Below, piece by piece: positions 52,883 to 61,272 of a DNA stretch of 64,000 bases. Below the pieces are notes generated by a model. The model saw only the letters and a list, made by a program, of their open reading frames with translations. It did no database searches and was not told the origin of the DNA. This DNA is from Aliidongia dinghuensis. GTDB lineage: Bacteria > Pseudomonadota > Alphaproteobacteria > ATCC43930 > CGMCC-115725. The translations under genes and the position numbers were made by a program. The first letter of the stretch is position 1. Each line of letters starts with the position of its first letter. The stretch lies in assembly GCF_014643535.1 (NCBI RefSeq), contig NZ_BMJQ01000008.1, forward strand, positions 248,001 to 312,000, in the 5' to 3' direction.

Positions 52883-54100
52883 ATGCTGTACGAGGCTTAT
52901 CAAGCGCACGTCGACGTGATGGGTCCGTTTCGCGTTATGGCCCAAGCAACCGGCGCTTTTCTGAAGCAGCCCTGGCCGGGGCTGAACGACAATGTCATGG
53001 TCCGCGCAATGGCGGCCGCCTGCGAACTGGTCGTTCGCTCGGGCATGTCGCACAGTCGCCCGGCATTCGGCATCGACACGGTGCGGGTCGGCGGCCGCGA
53101 GGTTGCGGTGACGGAGGAGAACGTGCTGCAGACGCCGTTCGGCAATCTGCTGCATTTCGCCAAGGACGGTTCTGAGGAGCAGCCGCGGGTCCTGCTGGTC
53201 GCGCCCATGTCGGGGCATTTCGCGACGCTGCTGCGCGGCACGGTCAAGACGCTGCTGCCCGACAATGACGTCTACATCACCGACTGGAAGAACGCGCGCA
53301 ACGTCTCGCTCATCCATGGCCGGTTCGATCTTGACGATTTCATCGACACGATCACCGGCTTCATGAACTTCCTCGGGCCCCGGAATCACGTCATCGCCGT
53401 GTGCCAGCCGGCGGTGCCGGTTTTCGCGGCGGTGTCGCTGATGGCGGCCGACGGTGCGCCCAACCAGCCGGCGACCATGACGCTGATGGGCGGCCCGATC
53501 GACACGCGCATCAATCCGACCCAGGTGAACGTGCTCGCGACCACGCGCGACATCGACTGGTTCGAGCGCAACGTCGTCACCTCGGTCCCGCTGCGCTATC
53601 CGGGTGCTTTCCGGCGCGTTTATCCGGGCTTTCTGCAGCTCGCCGGCTTCATGACCATGAATCTCGACCGGCACGTGAACGCCCATGTCGATCTGTTCCA
53701 CCATCTGGTGAAGGGCGACGGCGAGAGCGCCGAGGCGACGCAGAAGTTCTATGACGAATATACCGCCGTCATGGACCTGCCGGCCGAATTCTACCTGCAG
53801 ACCATCCGCGAGGTGTTCCAGGAGCACGCGCTGCCGCTCGGCCGCCTGGTGTCGCGCGGCCGCAAGGTCGAGCCGCGCGCGATCAAGCGGACCGCGCTGC
53901 TGACGGTCGAGGGCGAGAAGGACGACATCTGCGCCGTCGGCCAGACGTCGGCCGCCCAGGACCTGTGCACGGGGCTCGCGGCCAGCAAGAAGGCGCATCA
54001 CCTGCAGCGCCAGGTCGGTCACTACGGCGTGTTCAACGGCCGCCGCTGGTCGACCGAGATCTATCCGGTGGTGCGCGACTTCATCCGTAGCCACGGCTGA
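52883..54100 (+). CDS. phaZ: Intracellular polyhydroxyalkanoate depolymerase
   Basis: This is a 405-residue alpha/beta-hydrolase of the PhaZ1 type that mobilises stored PHB granules. The nucleophile elbow is VCQPAVP with Cys174 instead of Ser, the hallmark of this family. The oxyanion area PRVLLVAPMSGHFATLLRGT and YITDWKNARNV precede it. The catalytic Asp is in VEGEKDDICAVGQT and the His in QVGHYGVFNGRRW. There is no signal peptide, so it is cytoplasmic. It stands alone with its own promoter region and a bidirectional terminator; no PHA synthase is in the window. Confidence 0.94.
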   Translation: MLYEAYQAHVDVMGPFRVMAQATGAFLKQPWPGLNDNVMVRAMAAACELVVRSGMSHSRPAFGIDTVRVGGREVAVTEENVLQTPFGNLLHFAKDGSEEQPRVLLVAPMSGHFATLLRGTVKTLLPDNDVYITDWKNARNVSLIHGRFDLDDFIDTITGFMNFLGPRNHVIAVCQPAVPVFAAVSLMAADGAPNQPATMTLMGGPIDTRINPTQVNVLATTRDIDWFERNVVTSVPLRYPGAFRRVYPGFLQLAGFMTMNLDRHVNAHVDLFHHLVKGDGESAEATQKFYDEYTAVMDLPAEFYLQTIREVFQEHALPLGRLVSRGRKVEPRAIKRTALLTVEGEKDDICAVGQTSAAQDLCTGLAASKKAHHLQRQVGHYGVFNGRRWSTEIYPVVRDFIRSHG

Positions 54101-54130
54101 CGTCGACACCCGCGTGAGCGGACAAGGAAA

Positions 54131-54165
54131 GGCCCCGGATCGTGCGATCCGGGGCCATTGCATTT
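54131..54165. terminator. Bidirectional terminator between phaZ and XRE regulator
   Basis: GGCCCCGGATCG (54131-54142) is the inverted repeat of CGATCCGGGGCC (54145-54156). On the plus strand ATTGCATTT follows; on the minus strand CCTTTCCTTG follows. It sits between convergent genes. Confidence 0.8.
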
Positions 54166-54179
54166 CCGGCGTGCCGTCG

Positions 54180-54821
54180 CTAGCCGATGGTCTCGTCGTA
54201 GGTCATGACAAGGTAGACAACGGTCTCCGTGTCGTCGGGATTGCGATAGCGATGAGGCCGGCCGGCCTCGAACAGGATGGCGTCGCCGGTATTGAGCAGA
54301 TGGCTTTCCTCGCCGTCGAACAGCTCGAGGCGCCCCTGGCTCACGGTCAGATTCTCCATCGTGCCCGGCGCATGGGCCAGTGCCGCCTCCTCATGGCCGG
54401 GCGCGATCCGGATCTCATAGAATTCGACGCGCCGTTCCCCGTCGAACGGGAAGAGCGCCCGCGAGGTGAAGCGGCCCTGACTCGACGACAGGATCTTCGC
54501 CTGATCGAGCCTGAGCACGGCCGTGCCTCCCGCCGCGTCCGCTGCGGTCAGCGTGGCGAAGGTGACGTCGAGCGCCGTCGCGATCTTCCACAGGAGCCCG
54601 ATGGTGGGGGCACTCCGGCCGAGCTCGATCTGTCCCAGCATGCCGCGGCTGACGCCCGACAGCTTGGCGAGCCGCTCCAGCGAATAGCCGCGCCGTGTCC
54701 GCAACCGGCGGAGATTGCGGCCGACGATCGCCGCCAGTTCGGCGGCAGGGTCCTTGCCGTCTGTGACATCGACCATATCCGACCGGTCGGTTTCAGCGGT
54801 ATCAGCGTGTTCAGCGTGCAT
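54180..54821 (-). CDS. XRE-family regulator with C-terminal cupin domain
   Basis: This 213-residue protein combines a helix-turn-helix (about residues 30-85: LRRLRTRRGYSLERLAKLSG, then VSRGMLGQIELGRSAPTIG) with a cupin_2 domain (about 125-205: FYEIRIAPGHEEAA ... LLNTGDAILFEAGRPHRYRN). This is the layout of SutR/PuuR-type regulators, where the cupin senses a small metabolite. The ATG at 54821 fits a promoter about 30 bp upstream; the ATG at 54776 is an alternative. It is divergent from the large sensor kinase. Confidence 0.88.
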   Translation of the reverse strand: MHAEHADTAETDRSDMVDVTDGKDPAAELAAIVGRNLRRLRTRRGYSLERLAKLSGVSRGMLGQIELGRSAPTIGLLWKIATALDVTFATLTAADAAGGTAVLRLDQAKILSSSQGRFTSRALFPFDGERRVEFYEIRIAPGHEEAALAHAPGTMENLTVSQGRLELFDGEESHLLNTGDAILFEAGRPHRYRNPDDTETVVYLVMTYDETIG

Positions 54822-54841
54822 TCCAGGCTCATGCCGGCAAA

Positions 54842-54883
54842 ATATCCTGGGCGATATGTCCGTTATGCCGGATGTGCTGTCAA
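54842..54883 (-). promoter_or_regulatory. Promoter with inverted repeat upstream of XRE-cupin gene
   Basis: On the minus strand a perfect -35 TTGACA (54878-54883) is followed 17 bp later by GACATA, or 19 bp later by CATATC. The inverted repeat ATATC-N6-GATAT (54842-54857) overlaps the -10, as expected for autoregulation by the XRE protein. Confidence 0.45.
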
Positions 54884-54982
54884 GCCAGGGCCGTAACGGC
54901 CGCCGCACCGATGGCGTCAGGCCGAATTTGGGCGGTAAGATCAGTTTCGTGCCACCGGCATGCCAATAGGAGCGGATTGGTG

Positions 54983-57898
54983 ATGGAGCCTGCCCTCCAG
55001 CCCGTCTTCAGAGCAGCGCGCGGCCGCCTCGGCGGCACGACCGTGCAAGCGACCGCCGCGGGGCTCGTGGTGGCGCTGGTGCTTTCGCTCGTCGGGCTCG
55101 ACCTCTGGCATGCCTGGAACGCACGGGCGGTGGCGCTCGACATTGCGGGCGTCCGGGCGCAGAGCCTCGCGGACTCGACGGCCCAGCAAATTGCCCGGGC
55201 GATCGATCTGGTCGACCTGCCGCTGCGTGAGGTGCAAGACCGAGTGGCGGCCGGCGGGCTGGATCCGGCGCGCGCGCCGGAACTCGACGCGCTGCTGCGC
55301 AATCGGGCGCGGGCGACGCCGCAACTGCGCGATCTCGTGGTGCTCGATCAGGACGGGCGCTGGTTCGCGAGCTCCTTTGCAAGCCATGCCGAGGGCAGTG
55401 CCGAAGGGCGCGAGTTCTTCCAGATGCACCGCGATCAGCTCGATCGCGACGTTGCGATCTCGGCCCCCTATCTTAGCCGCAGCACGGGTCGCTACAGCAT
55501 CGCGATCTCGCGCCGGCTCGACGATGCCCATGGCCGCTTCGTCGGCGTCGCGGTCGCCGCGATGGATCTCTCCTTCTTCGACAACCTTTGTGCGGGCTTG
55601 CCCCTCGGCCGGCACGGGACGATCGTGCTGTTCCGCTCCGATGCCGTGCTGCTGACGCGCTGGCCGGTGCTGGTACCGGTGCTGGGCAAGAGCTTCGCGG
55701 ACGGTCCGCTGTTCCGCGACCATGTCCGGCAATCGCCGACCGGCGCCTTTGTCACGCCGTCGATGATCGATGGGGTGCGGCGGGTCGAGGCCTATCACCG
55801 CTCGACCGAGCTGCCGCTGGTGGTCGTGATCGGCGTCGCGGAAAGCGAGGCGCTCGCCCGCTGGCGCCGCGACTTCCGGGCTCATCTGGTCGGCATCGGT
55901 CTGCTCGGAACATTGTCGGGTTTGCTCGGCTGGCGGCTCGTCGCGCTCTGGCGCCGGCAGAACGAGGCCGAGATCGAGACGGCACGGGTCATGGCCGACT
56001 ACCGGCTGCTCGCCGAAAATGCCGGCGACATGATCGTGGTCAATGATCTCGTGACGCTCGAACGTCACTACGTCTCGCCGGCCTCGCGAGGGATCTTCGG
56101 CTTCTCGCCGGAGGAAATGATCGCGACCCAGCCGGGTGACCAGCTGCATCCGGACGACCGGGACCGGGTGATCGCCATCTGGCACGGGCTCGCGGATGGC
56201 GCCGGCGAAGGGCTGAGTTGCCATCGCATGCGCCATGCCGACGGCAGCTGGGTATGGGTCGAGTCGAAGGCCCGGCTGGTACGCGACGCAGCCGGCCGGC
56301 CGACCGGCGAGATCGTGAGCCTCGTCCGCGATGTGGGCGCCCGTATCGCCGCCGAACGCGCCCAGCGGGAGAGCGAGGCGCGGTTCCGGGCGATTGCCGA
56401 GAATGCGACCGACATGATCCTGCGCATCGGGCCGGACTGCACGCGGCGTTACGTGTCGCCCGCCTGTCGCGAGATCCTCGGCATCGAGCCGGAAGAGATG
56501 ATCGGGCATCAGAACCCGTGCCTGATCCATCCGGACGACCAGTCCATGGTGGCCGATCGTTTCGCGGCGGAATTGCGCGGCGAGGGGCCCGAGATCGGCG
56601 TCTACAGCTTCCGCGCGCTCCATCGCGACGGGCATACGCTCTGGCTGGAGGCGCGCGATCGGGTGCTTCGGGACGAGAGCACCGGGCGGCCGATCGAGCT
56701 CATCAGCATGCTGCGCGACGTGACCGAGCGGGTGGAGCAGGCGGAAGCGCTGCGCGAGAGCGAGGCGCGCTACCGGCTGCTCGCCGAAAACGCGACCGAC
56801 ATGATCATCCGGCTGACGCTCGATGGGCGCCGCGTCTATCTTTCGCCGGCCTATCGCGACATCCTCGGCTACGATCCGGACGAGCTGCTCCAGGGCGTTA
56901 CCGGCGATATCGTCCTCGCCGCGGACCGGCCGAAGGTGCTCGCAACGCTCGCCGAACTCGGCGCGGGGCGCCGTGATGCGGCCGCCATCGATTATCGCGT
57001 CCACCATCGCGACGGGCATCTCGTCTGGGTCGAGACGCGAGTGAAGCTCGTGCGCGACGCCGCGACCGGGACGCCGCTCGAGATCGTGGGCGTGGTGCGC
57101 GACGTCAGCCTGCAGAAGGCGAACGAGGAGAAACTGCGGGCGGCGCGCGAAGAGGCCGAGCGATCGAACCGGATGCGCAGCGCCTTCTTCTCGAACATGA
57201 GTCACGAACTGCGCACGCCGCTCAATGCCGTGATCGGGTTTGCCGACCTGATGCGCCAGGAGAGCCTGGGGCCGCTCGGCTCGGCGAAATATCGGGAGTA
57301 TGCGGAGGACATCCACGCCAGCGGCGAGCATCTGCTCGCCATCATCACCGATATCCTCGATTTCGCGAAGCTCGAGGCCGGGGCGCTGGTGCTCCACCAG
57401 GAGTCGGTGACGCTGGGCGCGCTGGTCCAGACAAGCTGCCGTCTGATGGCGGCGCGGGCGGAGCAGAAGGGTGTGGCGCTTAACTATGTAGTGACGGACG
57501 ACATGCCGGAAGCGGTCGGCGATCCGGTCCGCATCAAGCAGGTACTGCTCAATCTCCTGTCCAATGCCATCAAGTTCACGCCGGTCGGCGGCCGGGTCGT
57601 CGTGTCGACCAGCCTGTTGGCCGACGGCTCACCGGCGATCTTGGTCGCCGATACCGGCATCGGTATCGCGCAGGAGGATCTGTCGAAGGTGATCGAGCCG
57701 TTCGGCCAGGTCGACAACGCGCGCAACCGCGAGGGCGACGGCACCGGCTTGGGCCTGCCTCTGTCACGTCGGCTCATGGAAATGCAGGGCGGCACGCTCG
57801 AGATCGCCTCGTCGCTCGGCGTCGGAACGACTGTGACCGCCCGGTTCCAGCGGGTCGCAGACGATGAGGGCAACGCGGCGCTGGCCTCGACCGGCTAG
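54983..57898 (+). CDS. Large sensor histidine kinase with extracytoplasmic and three PAS domains
   Basis: This is a 971-residue kinase. A first membrane helix lies at about 24-45, an extracytoplasmic sensor region of about 250 residues follows (CACHE-like: EFFQMHRDQLDRDVAISAPY ... IAISRRLDD), and a second helix lies at about 301-322. Three PAS/PAC units follow (YRLLAENAGDMIV, FRAIAENATDMIL, YRLLAENATDMII), clearly related to each other. The HisKA domain has phospho-acceptor His741 in NMSHELRTPLNAVIGF, and the HATPase domain has N box LNLLSNAIKFTPVGG, G1 DTGIGI and G2 GTGLGLPLSRRLME. The ATG at 54983 follows AGGAG by 10 bp. No response regulator adjoins it. Confidence 0.93.
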   Translation: MEPALQPVFRAARGRLGGTTVQATAAGLVVALVLSLVGLDLWHAWNARAVALDIAGVRAQSLADSTAQQIARAIDLVDLPLREVQDRVAAGGLDPARAPELDALLRNRARATPQLRDLVVLDQDGRWFASSFASHAEGSAEGREFFQMHRDQLDRDVAISAPYLSRSTGRYSIAISRRLDDAHGRFVGVAVAAMDLSFFDNLCAGLPLGRHGTIVLFRSDAVLLTRWPVLVPVLGKSFADGPLFRDHVRQSPTGAFVTPSMIDGVRRVEAYHRSTELPLVVVIGVAESEALARWRRDFRAHLVGIGLLGTLSGLLGWRLVALWRRQNEAEIETARVMADYRLLAENAGDMIVVNDLVTLERHYVSPASRGIFGFSPEEMIATQPGDQLHPDDRDRVIAIWHGLADGAGEGLSCHRMRHADGSWVWVESKARLVRDAAGRPTGEIVSLVRDVGARIAAERAQRESEARFRAIAENATDMILRIGPDCTRRYVSPACREILGIEPEEMIGHQNPCLIHPDDQSMVADRFAAELRGEGPEIGVYSFRALHRDGHTLWLEARDRVLRDESTGRPIELISMLRDVTERVEQAEALRESEARYRLLAENATDMIIRLTLDGRRVYLSPAYRDILGYDPDELLQGVTGDIVLAADRPKVLATLAELGAGRRDAAAIDYRVHHRDGHLVWVETRVKLVRDAATGTPLEIVGVVRDVSLQKANEEKLRAAREEAERSNRMRSAFFSNMSHELRTPLNAVIGFADLMRQESLGPLGSAKYREYAEDIHASGEHLLAIITDILDFAKLEAGALVLHQESVTLGALVQTSCRLMAARAEQKGVALNYVVTDDMPEAVGDPVRIKQVLLNLLSNAIKFTPVGGRVVVSTSLLADGSPAILVADTGIGIAQEDLSKVIEPFGQVDNARNREGDGTGLGLPLSRRLMEMQGGTLEIASSLGVGTTVTARFQRVADDEGNAALASTG

Positions 57899-58058
57899 GG
57901 TCGGATCGAATTGAGCGGAATGGCACGGCGCTTCCGCTCGCGCCCGCGGAATAGAACACCACCCGGTCCAGTCTCTTGGTCTATTCGCGTTCAGAGCGCG
58001 CCCTGACCCCGATGGCGTGTGCCCTCATCGAACGGCGCGCGTGCAGGAGGCAGAGTCC

Positions 58059-59204
58059 ATGGCAATACCGCTATTGCAACACGCGCCGCGCTGGCTCACG
58101 GAAGCCACGCTCGCACTCGCCCTTCTCGCATCGTCCTCTGGCCCGGCGGCGGCCGGTGTCGTCGTCCAGACCGACATTGTCTCCGATGGCAAGCCGCCAG
58201 CTGTGGTCACGGATCACAACCTCCTCAATGCCTGGGGCATTTCCTATGCGCCGACCGGGCCGTTCTGGATCTCGGCCAACGGTGCCGGCCTCGCCCTCGT
58301 CTTCGACGGTCAGGGCACCAAGCTCCTCACGGTGACCATACCGGCCCCGCCCGGTGCCACCGGCGCGTCGGCGCCGACCGGCCAGGTGTTCAACGCGACG
58401 CAGGATTTCGTGGTGAGCGCCAAGGACAAGTCGGGCATGACCCATTCCGCGCCGGCCGTCTTCCTGTTCGCGACCGAGGACGGCACCATCTCGGGCTGGT
58501 CGCCCAAGGTCGACCCGACCAATGCGGTGATCGCCGTCAACCATTCGACCTTGAATCCGAGTGCGGTCTATAAGGGCCTCACCATCTTTACCGACGCGAG
58601 CGGCAGCTACCTGCTCGCTACCAATTTCCGCTTCGGCGTGGTCGAGGTCTATGACGGCCACTTCCATCTGGTCCGCACCTTCCGCGATCATCGCCTGCCC
58701 AGCGACTTCGCGCCCTTCAACATCCAGAACCTGAACGGGCATCTCTACGTCACCTATGCCAAACAGGACGCCGAACGACATGACGACGTGAAAGGCGTCG
58801 GCAACGGCTTCGTCGAGCGGGTCGACATCTTCGGCACGATCAAGGCGAGCGTCCACGACCGGGACGACCTGAACTCGCCCTGGGGCCTGGCGATCGCACC
58901 GCGAAGCTTCGGCCGCTTCGCCGGCAAGCTGCTCGTCGGCAATTTCGGCGACGGCGCAATCCATGCCTTCCGCCCTGGCAACCTGCATGCGCGCGGCGCG
59001 CTCAAGACCGATGGGGCCCACGAGAAGCGCCATGATCTCAAGATCGACGGACTCTGGGCCTTGATTGTCGGCAACGGCGGCAAGGGTGGCGACAAGGACA
59101 AGGTCTATTTCTCCGCTGGCCCGAACGGAGAGGCGGACGGGTTGTTCGGCAACCTCGCCTTCGTCCACCACGAGGACGACGACCAGGGCGAGAATGAGGA
59201 TTGA
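58059..59204 (+). CDS. TIGR03118-like exported beta-propeller protein
   Basis: This 381-residue protein has a signal peptide of about 32 residues (ATLALALLASSSGPAAAG). The body resembles the TIGR03118 family: LLNAWGISYAPTGPFWISANG, TGQVFNATQDFVV, FLFATEDGTISGW, then NLNGHLYVTYAKQD and SPWGLAIAPRSFGRFAGKLLVGNFGDG. The repeated W-G and G-N-F-G-D-G elements suggest a beta-propeller. No PEP-CTERM anchor is visible; the C-terminus is acidic. The ATG at 58059 is preceded by a perfect AGGAGG. Function is unknown. It is followed by a strong terminator. Confidence 0.85.
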   Translation: MAIPLLQHAPRWLTEATLALALLASSSGPAAAGVVVQTDIVSDGKPPAVVTDHNLLNAWGISYAPTGPFWISANGAGLALVFDGQGTKLLTVTIPAPPGATGASAPTGQVFNATQDFVVSAKDKSGMTHSAPAVFLFATEDGTISGWSPKVDPTNAVIAVNHSTLNPSAVYKGLTIFTDASGSYLLATNFRFGVVEVYDGHFHLVRTFRDHRLPSDFAPFNIQNLNGHLYVTYAKQDAERHDDVKGVGNGFVERVDIFGTIKASVHDRDDLNSPWGLAIAPRSFGRFAGKLLVGNFGDGAIHAFRPGNLHARGALKTDGAHEKRHDLKIDGLWALIVGNGGKGGDKDKVYFSAGPNGEADGLFGNLAFVHHEDDDQGENED

Positions 59205-59265
59205 GCCGGCCGCCAAGCTCGCGCCTCGGCCGTGATTGGCCGGGGGCGAGCCTCGGCAATGGAAA

Positions 59266-59298
59266 CGGCCCGCCGGAGCATCCCCGGCGGGCCGTTTT
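59266..59298 (+). terminator. Intrinsic terminator after the TIGR03118-like gene
   Basis: An 11-bp perfect stem (CGGCCCGCCGG 59266-59276 with CCGGCGGGCCG 59284-59294) is followed by TTTT. It lies 61 bp after the stop codon. Confidence 0.88.
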
Positions 59299-59330
59299 GT
59301 CATGCGCATCACCGGATGGCCGGTCGCGCG

Positions 59331-59366
59331 CCTAATGCGCCTTCAGAGCCTAATGCGCCTTCAGAA
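59331..59366 (-). repeat. 18-bp tandem duplication over the cytochrome c stop codon
   Basis: CCTAATGCGCCTTCAGAG (59331-59348) is repeated at 59349-59366 with one mismatch. Each copy contains the codons for the final KAH and the TAG stop of the cytochrome gene, so a second in-frame stop lies 6 codons downstream. Confidence 0.85.
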
Positions 59367-59724
59367 ACGTGATCACGGCCTGCCGGTCGGCTTCATCCTT
59401 CAGGCCCGCAAAGGTCATCTTCGTGCCGGGCATGAAGCCTCGCGGGTCCGTGAGATAGCGGTCGAGCACCTCGGGCGTCCAGACCACGTGCGAGGCCTTG
59501 TTTGCCGTCGAGTAGGAGAAATCCGGGATGCTGCTGGCCGGGCGTCCGACGACCCCGGCAAGCGACGGGCCTACCCGGTTCTTGCCCGCTTCGATCGAGT
59601 GGCAGAGCGCGCAGGTGCGCCGGAAGATCTGCGCGCCATCGTCCTCGGCGCGGGCGCCGGTTGCCACCATCGTCATGACGGAGGCCAGCCCGGCGAGCAC
59701 GGCAATTTGCACAGATGAAGGCAT
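59350..59724 (-). CDS. Class I (c2-like) periplasmic cytochrome c
   Basis: This 124-residue exported protein has a signal peptide ending at GARA (about residue 26). The heme attachment site is CALCH (Cys38, Cys41, His42), and the axial Met is near residue 103 in PGTKMTFAGL. NRVGPSLAGVVGR and PDFSYSTANKAS are typical of short cytochromes c550/c2. It would shuttle electrons in the periplasm. It is divergent from the cytochrome-porin fusion gene, 155 bp away, and its 3' end carries an 18-bp duplication over the stop codon. Confidence 0.93.
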   Translation of the reverse strand: MPSSVQIAVLAGLASVMTMVATGARAEDDGAQIFRRTCALCHSIEAGKNRVGPSLAGVVGRPASSIPDFSYSTANKASHVVWTPEVLDRYLTDPRGFMPGTKMTFAGLKDEADRQAVITFLKAH

Positions 59725-59789
59725 AGCGCGGCCCCTCGAAGGGCTCTCGTGAAGCCAATGGTGCTGCTTCTAGAGACGTGAGCCCGCGG

Positions 59790-59801
59790 TGGAATATTCC
59801 A
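59790..59801. promoter_or_regulatory. Perfect 12-bp palindrome between divergent cytochrome genes
   Basis: TGGAATATTCCA is a perfect inverted repeat in the 155-bp gap between the cytochrome c and cytochrome-porin genes. It is a plausible shared operator; the regulator is unknown. Confidence 0.45.
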
Positions 59802-59879
59802 TGCGCGCTGGGTGTCCTCGGACCAATGGGGGAAGTCATCGCAGCGCACCCAGCGCGCCTGGGGCGCGGGAGCGTCGCC

Positions 59880-61244
59880 ATGGCACCGATGCGCAGCGAG
59901 GGGCAATGGGCGGCCGTGGTCGTGGCCGCCGTCGCGGGGATGGGGACCCTCGTCGGCATTGCCGTGGCGGTGTTCTATCCTCGAGGCGCTGATGCGCTGC
60001 CGCTCTATGCCCGGCAGACCGGCGAGCCCTGCGCCACCTGCCACGTGGCATTTCCCGAACTGACACCGGTCGGCCGCCGCTTCAAGCTCAACGGCTACAC
60101 GATGGGCGGGGGCACCTCGACGTTGCCGCCCTTCGCAGTCATGCTGCAGCCCGCCTACACCCACACCGAGGCGGGCCAGCGGGGTGGCGCCGCCCCGCAT
60201 TTCGGGCCGAACAACAACCTGGCCCTGCAACAGGCAAGTCTCTTCACTGGCGGGCGGATCACCGATCACGCCGGGGCCTTCGTCCAGGCGACCTACGACA
60301 GCACGGCGCGCCGCTTCGGCTGGGACAATACGGACATCCGCTACGCCAACACCGGAACCCTATTCGGCGAGGACCTGATCTGGGGCGCCACGCTCAACAA
60401 TAACCCGACGGTGCAGGACGTCTGGAACACAACGCCGGCCTGGCGCTTTCCCTTCATTTCCTCGTCGCTCGCACCAAAGCCCGCTGCAGCCACCTTGGTC
60501 GAGGGCACTCAGGCACAGAAGGTCGCCGGTGCCGGCGCCTATGCGTTCTGGAACGACCTCCTTTATGTCGAGCTTTCGGGCTATCGCTCGCTGTCGAAGC
60601 GGACCCAAACCTTCTTCGGCGTCGACACGACCGGGGAGTCTCCGATCTCCGGCACGGCCCCCTATTGGCGCGTGGCGGTCGAGCCCGGCTGGGGTAACAA
60701 CCATCTGGAGGTCGGCACGTTCGGTCTTTCGGCCGATGTGGTCCCCTCGAGGAAGATCGGCTTCGGCACCGATCACGTCTCCGATATCGGCCTGGACCTG
60801 CAGTACCAGTACATCGGCGAGCGCGACGCCGTCACATTGCGCGGCTCGTGGATCCATGAGAGCCAGACGCTCGGCGCCAGCCGGCCCCTCGGTCTCGCCA
60901 GCAACGGGCACGACCTGCTGCGCAGCACCAACCTCTCGGCCTCATACACCTACGATCGGACCTGGAGCGTGACCGGCGGCTATTTCGCCATCAACGGCAG
61001 CGCCGACGCGCAGCTCTATGGCACGCCCACCGGCAGTCCGAACGGCGACGGCTGGATCGCCGAGATCGCGTACCTGCCGTTCAGCCACGGCGGACCGTCG
61101 TTCTGGCCGCAGCTCAACGGCCGCATCGGCATCCAGTACATCATCAACGACAAGTTCAACGGCGGCCGCACGAACTTCGACGGCAGGGGCCGCAACGCGT
61201 CGGACAACAACACCCTCTTTCTCTATGCCTGGATCGCCTTCTGA
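59880..61244 (+). CDS. Monoheme cytochrome c-outer-membrane porin fusion (Cyc2-like)
   Basis: This is a 454-residue protein. An N-terminal export signal (AAVVVAAVAGMGTLVGIAVAVF) leads to one heme motif CATCH (Cys51, Cys54, His55) inside the stretch YARQTGEPCATCHVAFPELT. This is followed by PVGRRFKLNGYTM. About 370 residues of alternating, aromatic-rich beta strands follow, and the protein ends in YAWIAF. A terminal Phe is the usual C-terminal signal of outer-membrane barrels. The RQTG-CxxCH-FP-LTP-GR-FKLNGYT pattern and the cytochrome-porin layout are as I recall for Cyc2, the outer-membrane iron oxidase of some chemolithotrophs. Many homologs in non-iron-oxidisers are annotated only as cytochrome c. 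The start at 59880 follows GGGAG; 59826 is possible. Function here is inferred. Confidence 0.75.
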   Translation: MAPMRSEGQWAAVVVAAVAGMGTLVGIAVAVFYPRGADALPLYARQTGEPCATCHVAFPELTPVGRRFKLNGYTMGGGTSTLPPFAVMLQPAYTHTEAGQRGGAAPHFGPNNNLALQQASLFTGGRITDHAGAFVQATYDSTARRFGWDNTDIRYANTGTLFGEDLIWGATLNNNPTVQDVWNTTPAWRFPFISSSLAPKPAAATLVEGTQAQKVAGAGAYAFWNDLLYVELSGYRSLSKRTQTFFGVDTTGESPISGTAPYWRVAVEPGWGNNHLEVGTFGLSADVVPSRKIGFGTDHVSDIGLDLQYQYIGERDAVTLRGSWIHESQTLGASRPLGLASNGHDLLRSTNLSASYTYDRTWSVTGGYFAINGSADAQLYGTPTGSPNGDGWIAEIAYLPFSHGGPSFWPQLNGRIGIQYIINDKFNGGRTNFDGRGRNASDNNTLFLYAWIAF

Positions 61245-61272
61245 GGCGCCGAAGGTGCTTCGCCGCAGGCAG

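Noticed and set aside
54941..57397. 818-codon open frame on the minus strand opposite the large sensor kinase
   Set aside because: The translation is rich in Arg, His, Asp and Gly with no domain, and the plus-strand kinase has clear motifs throughout. It is a by-product of high GC at third positions.
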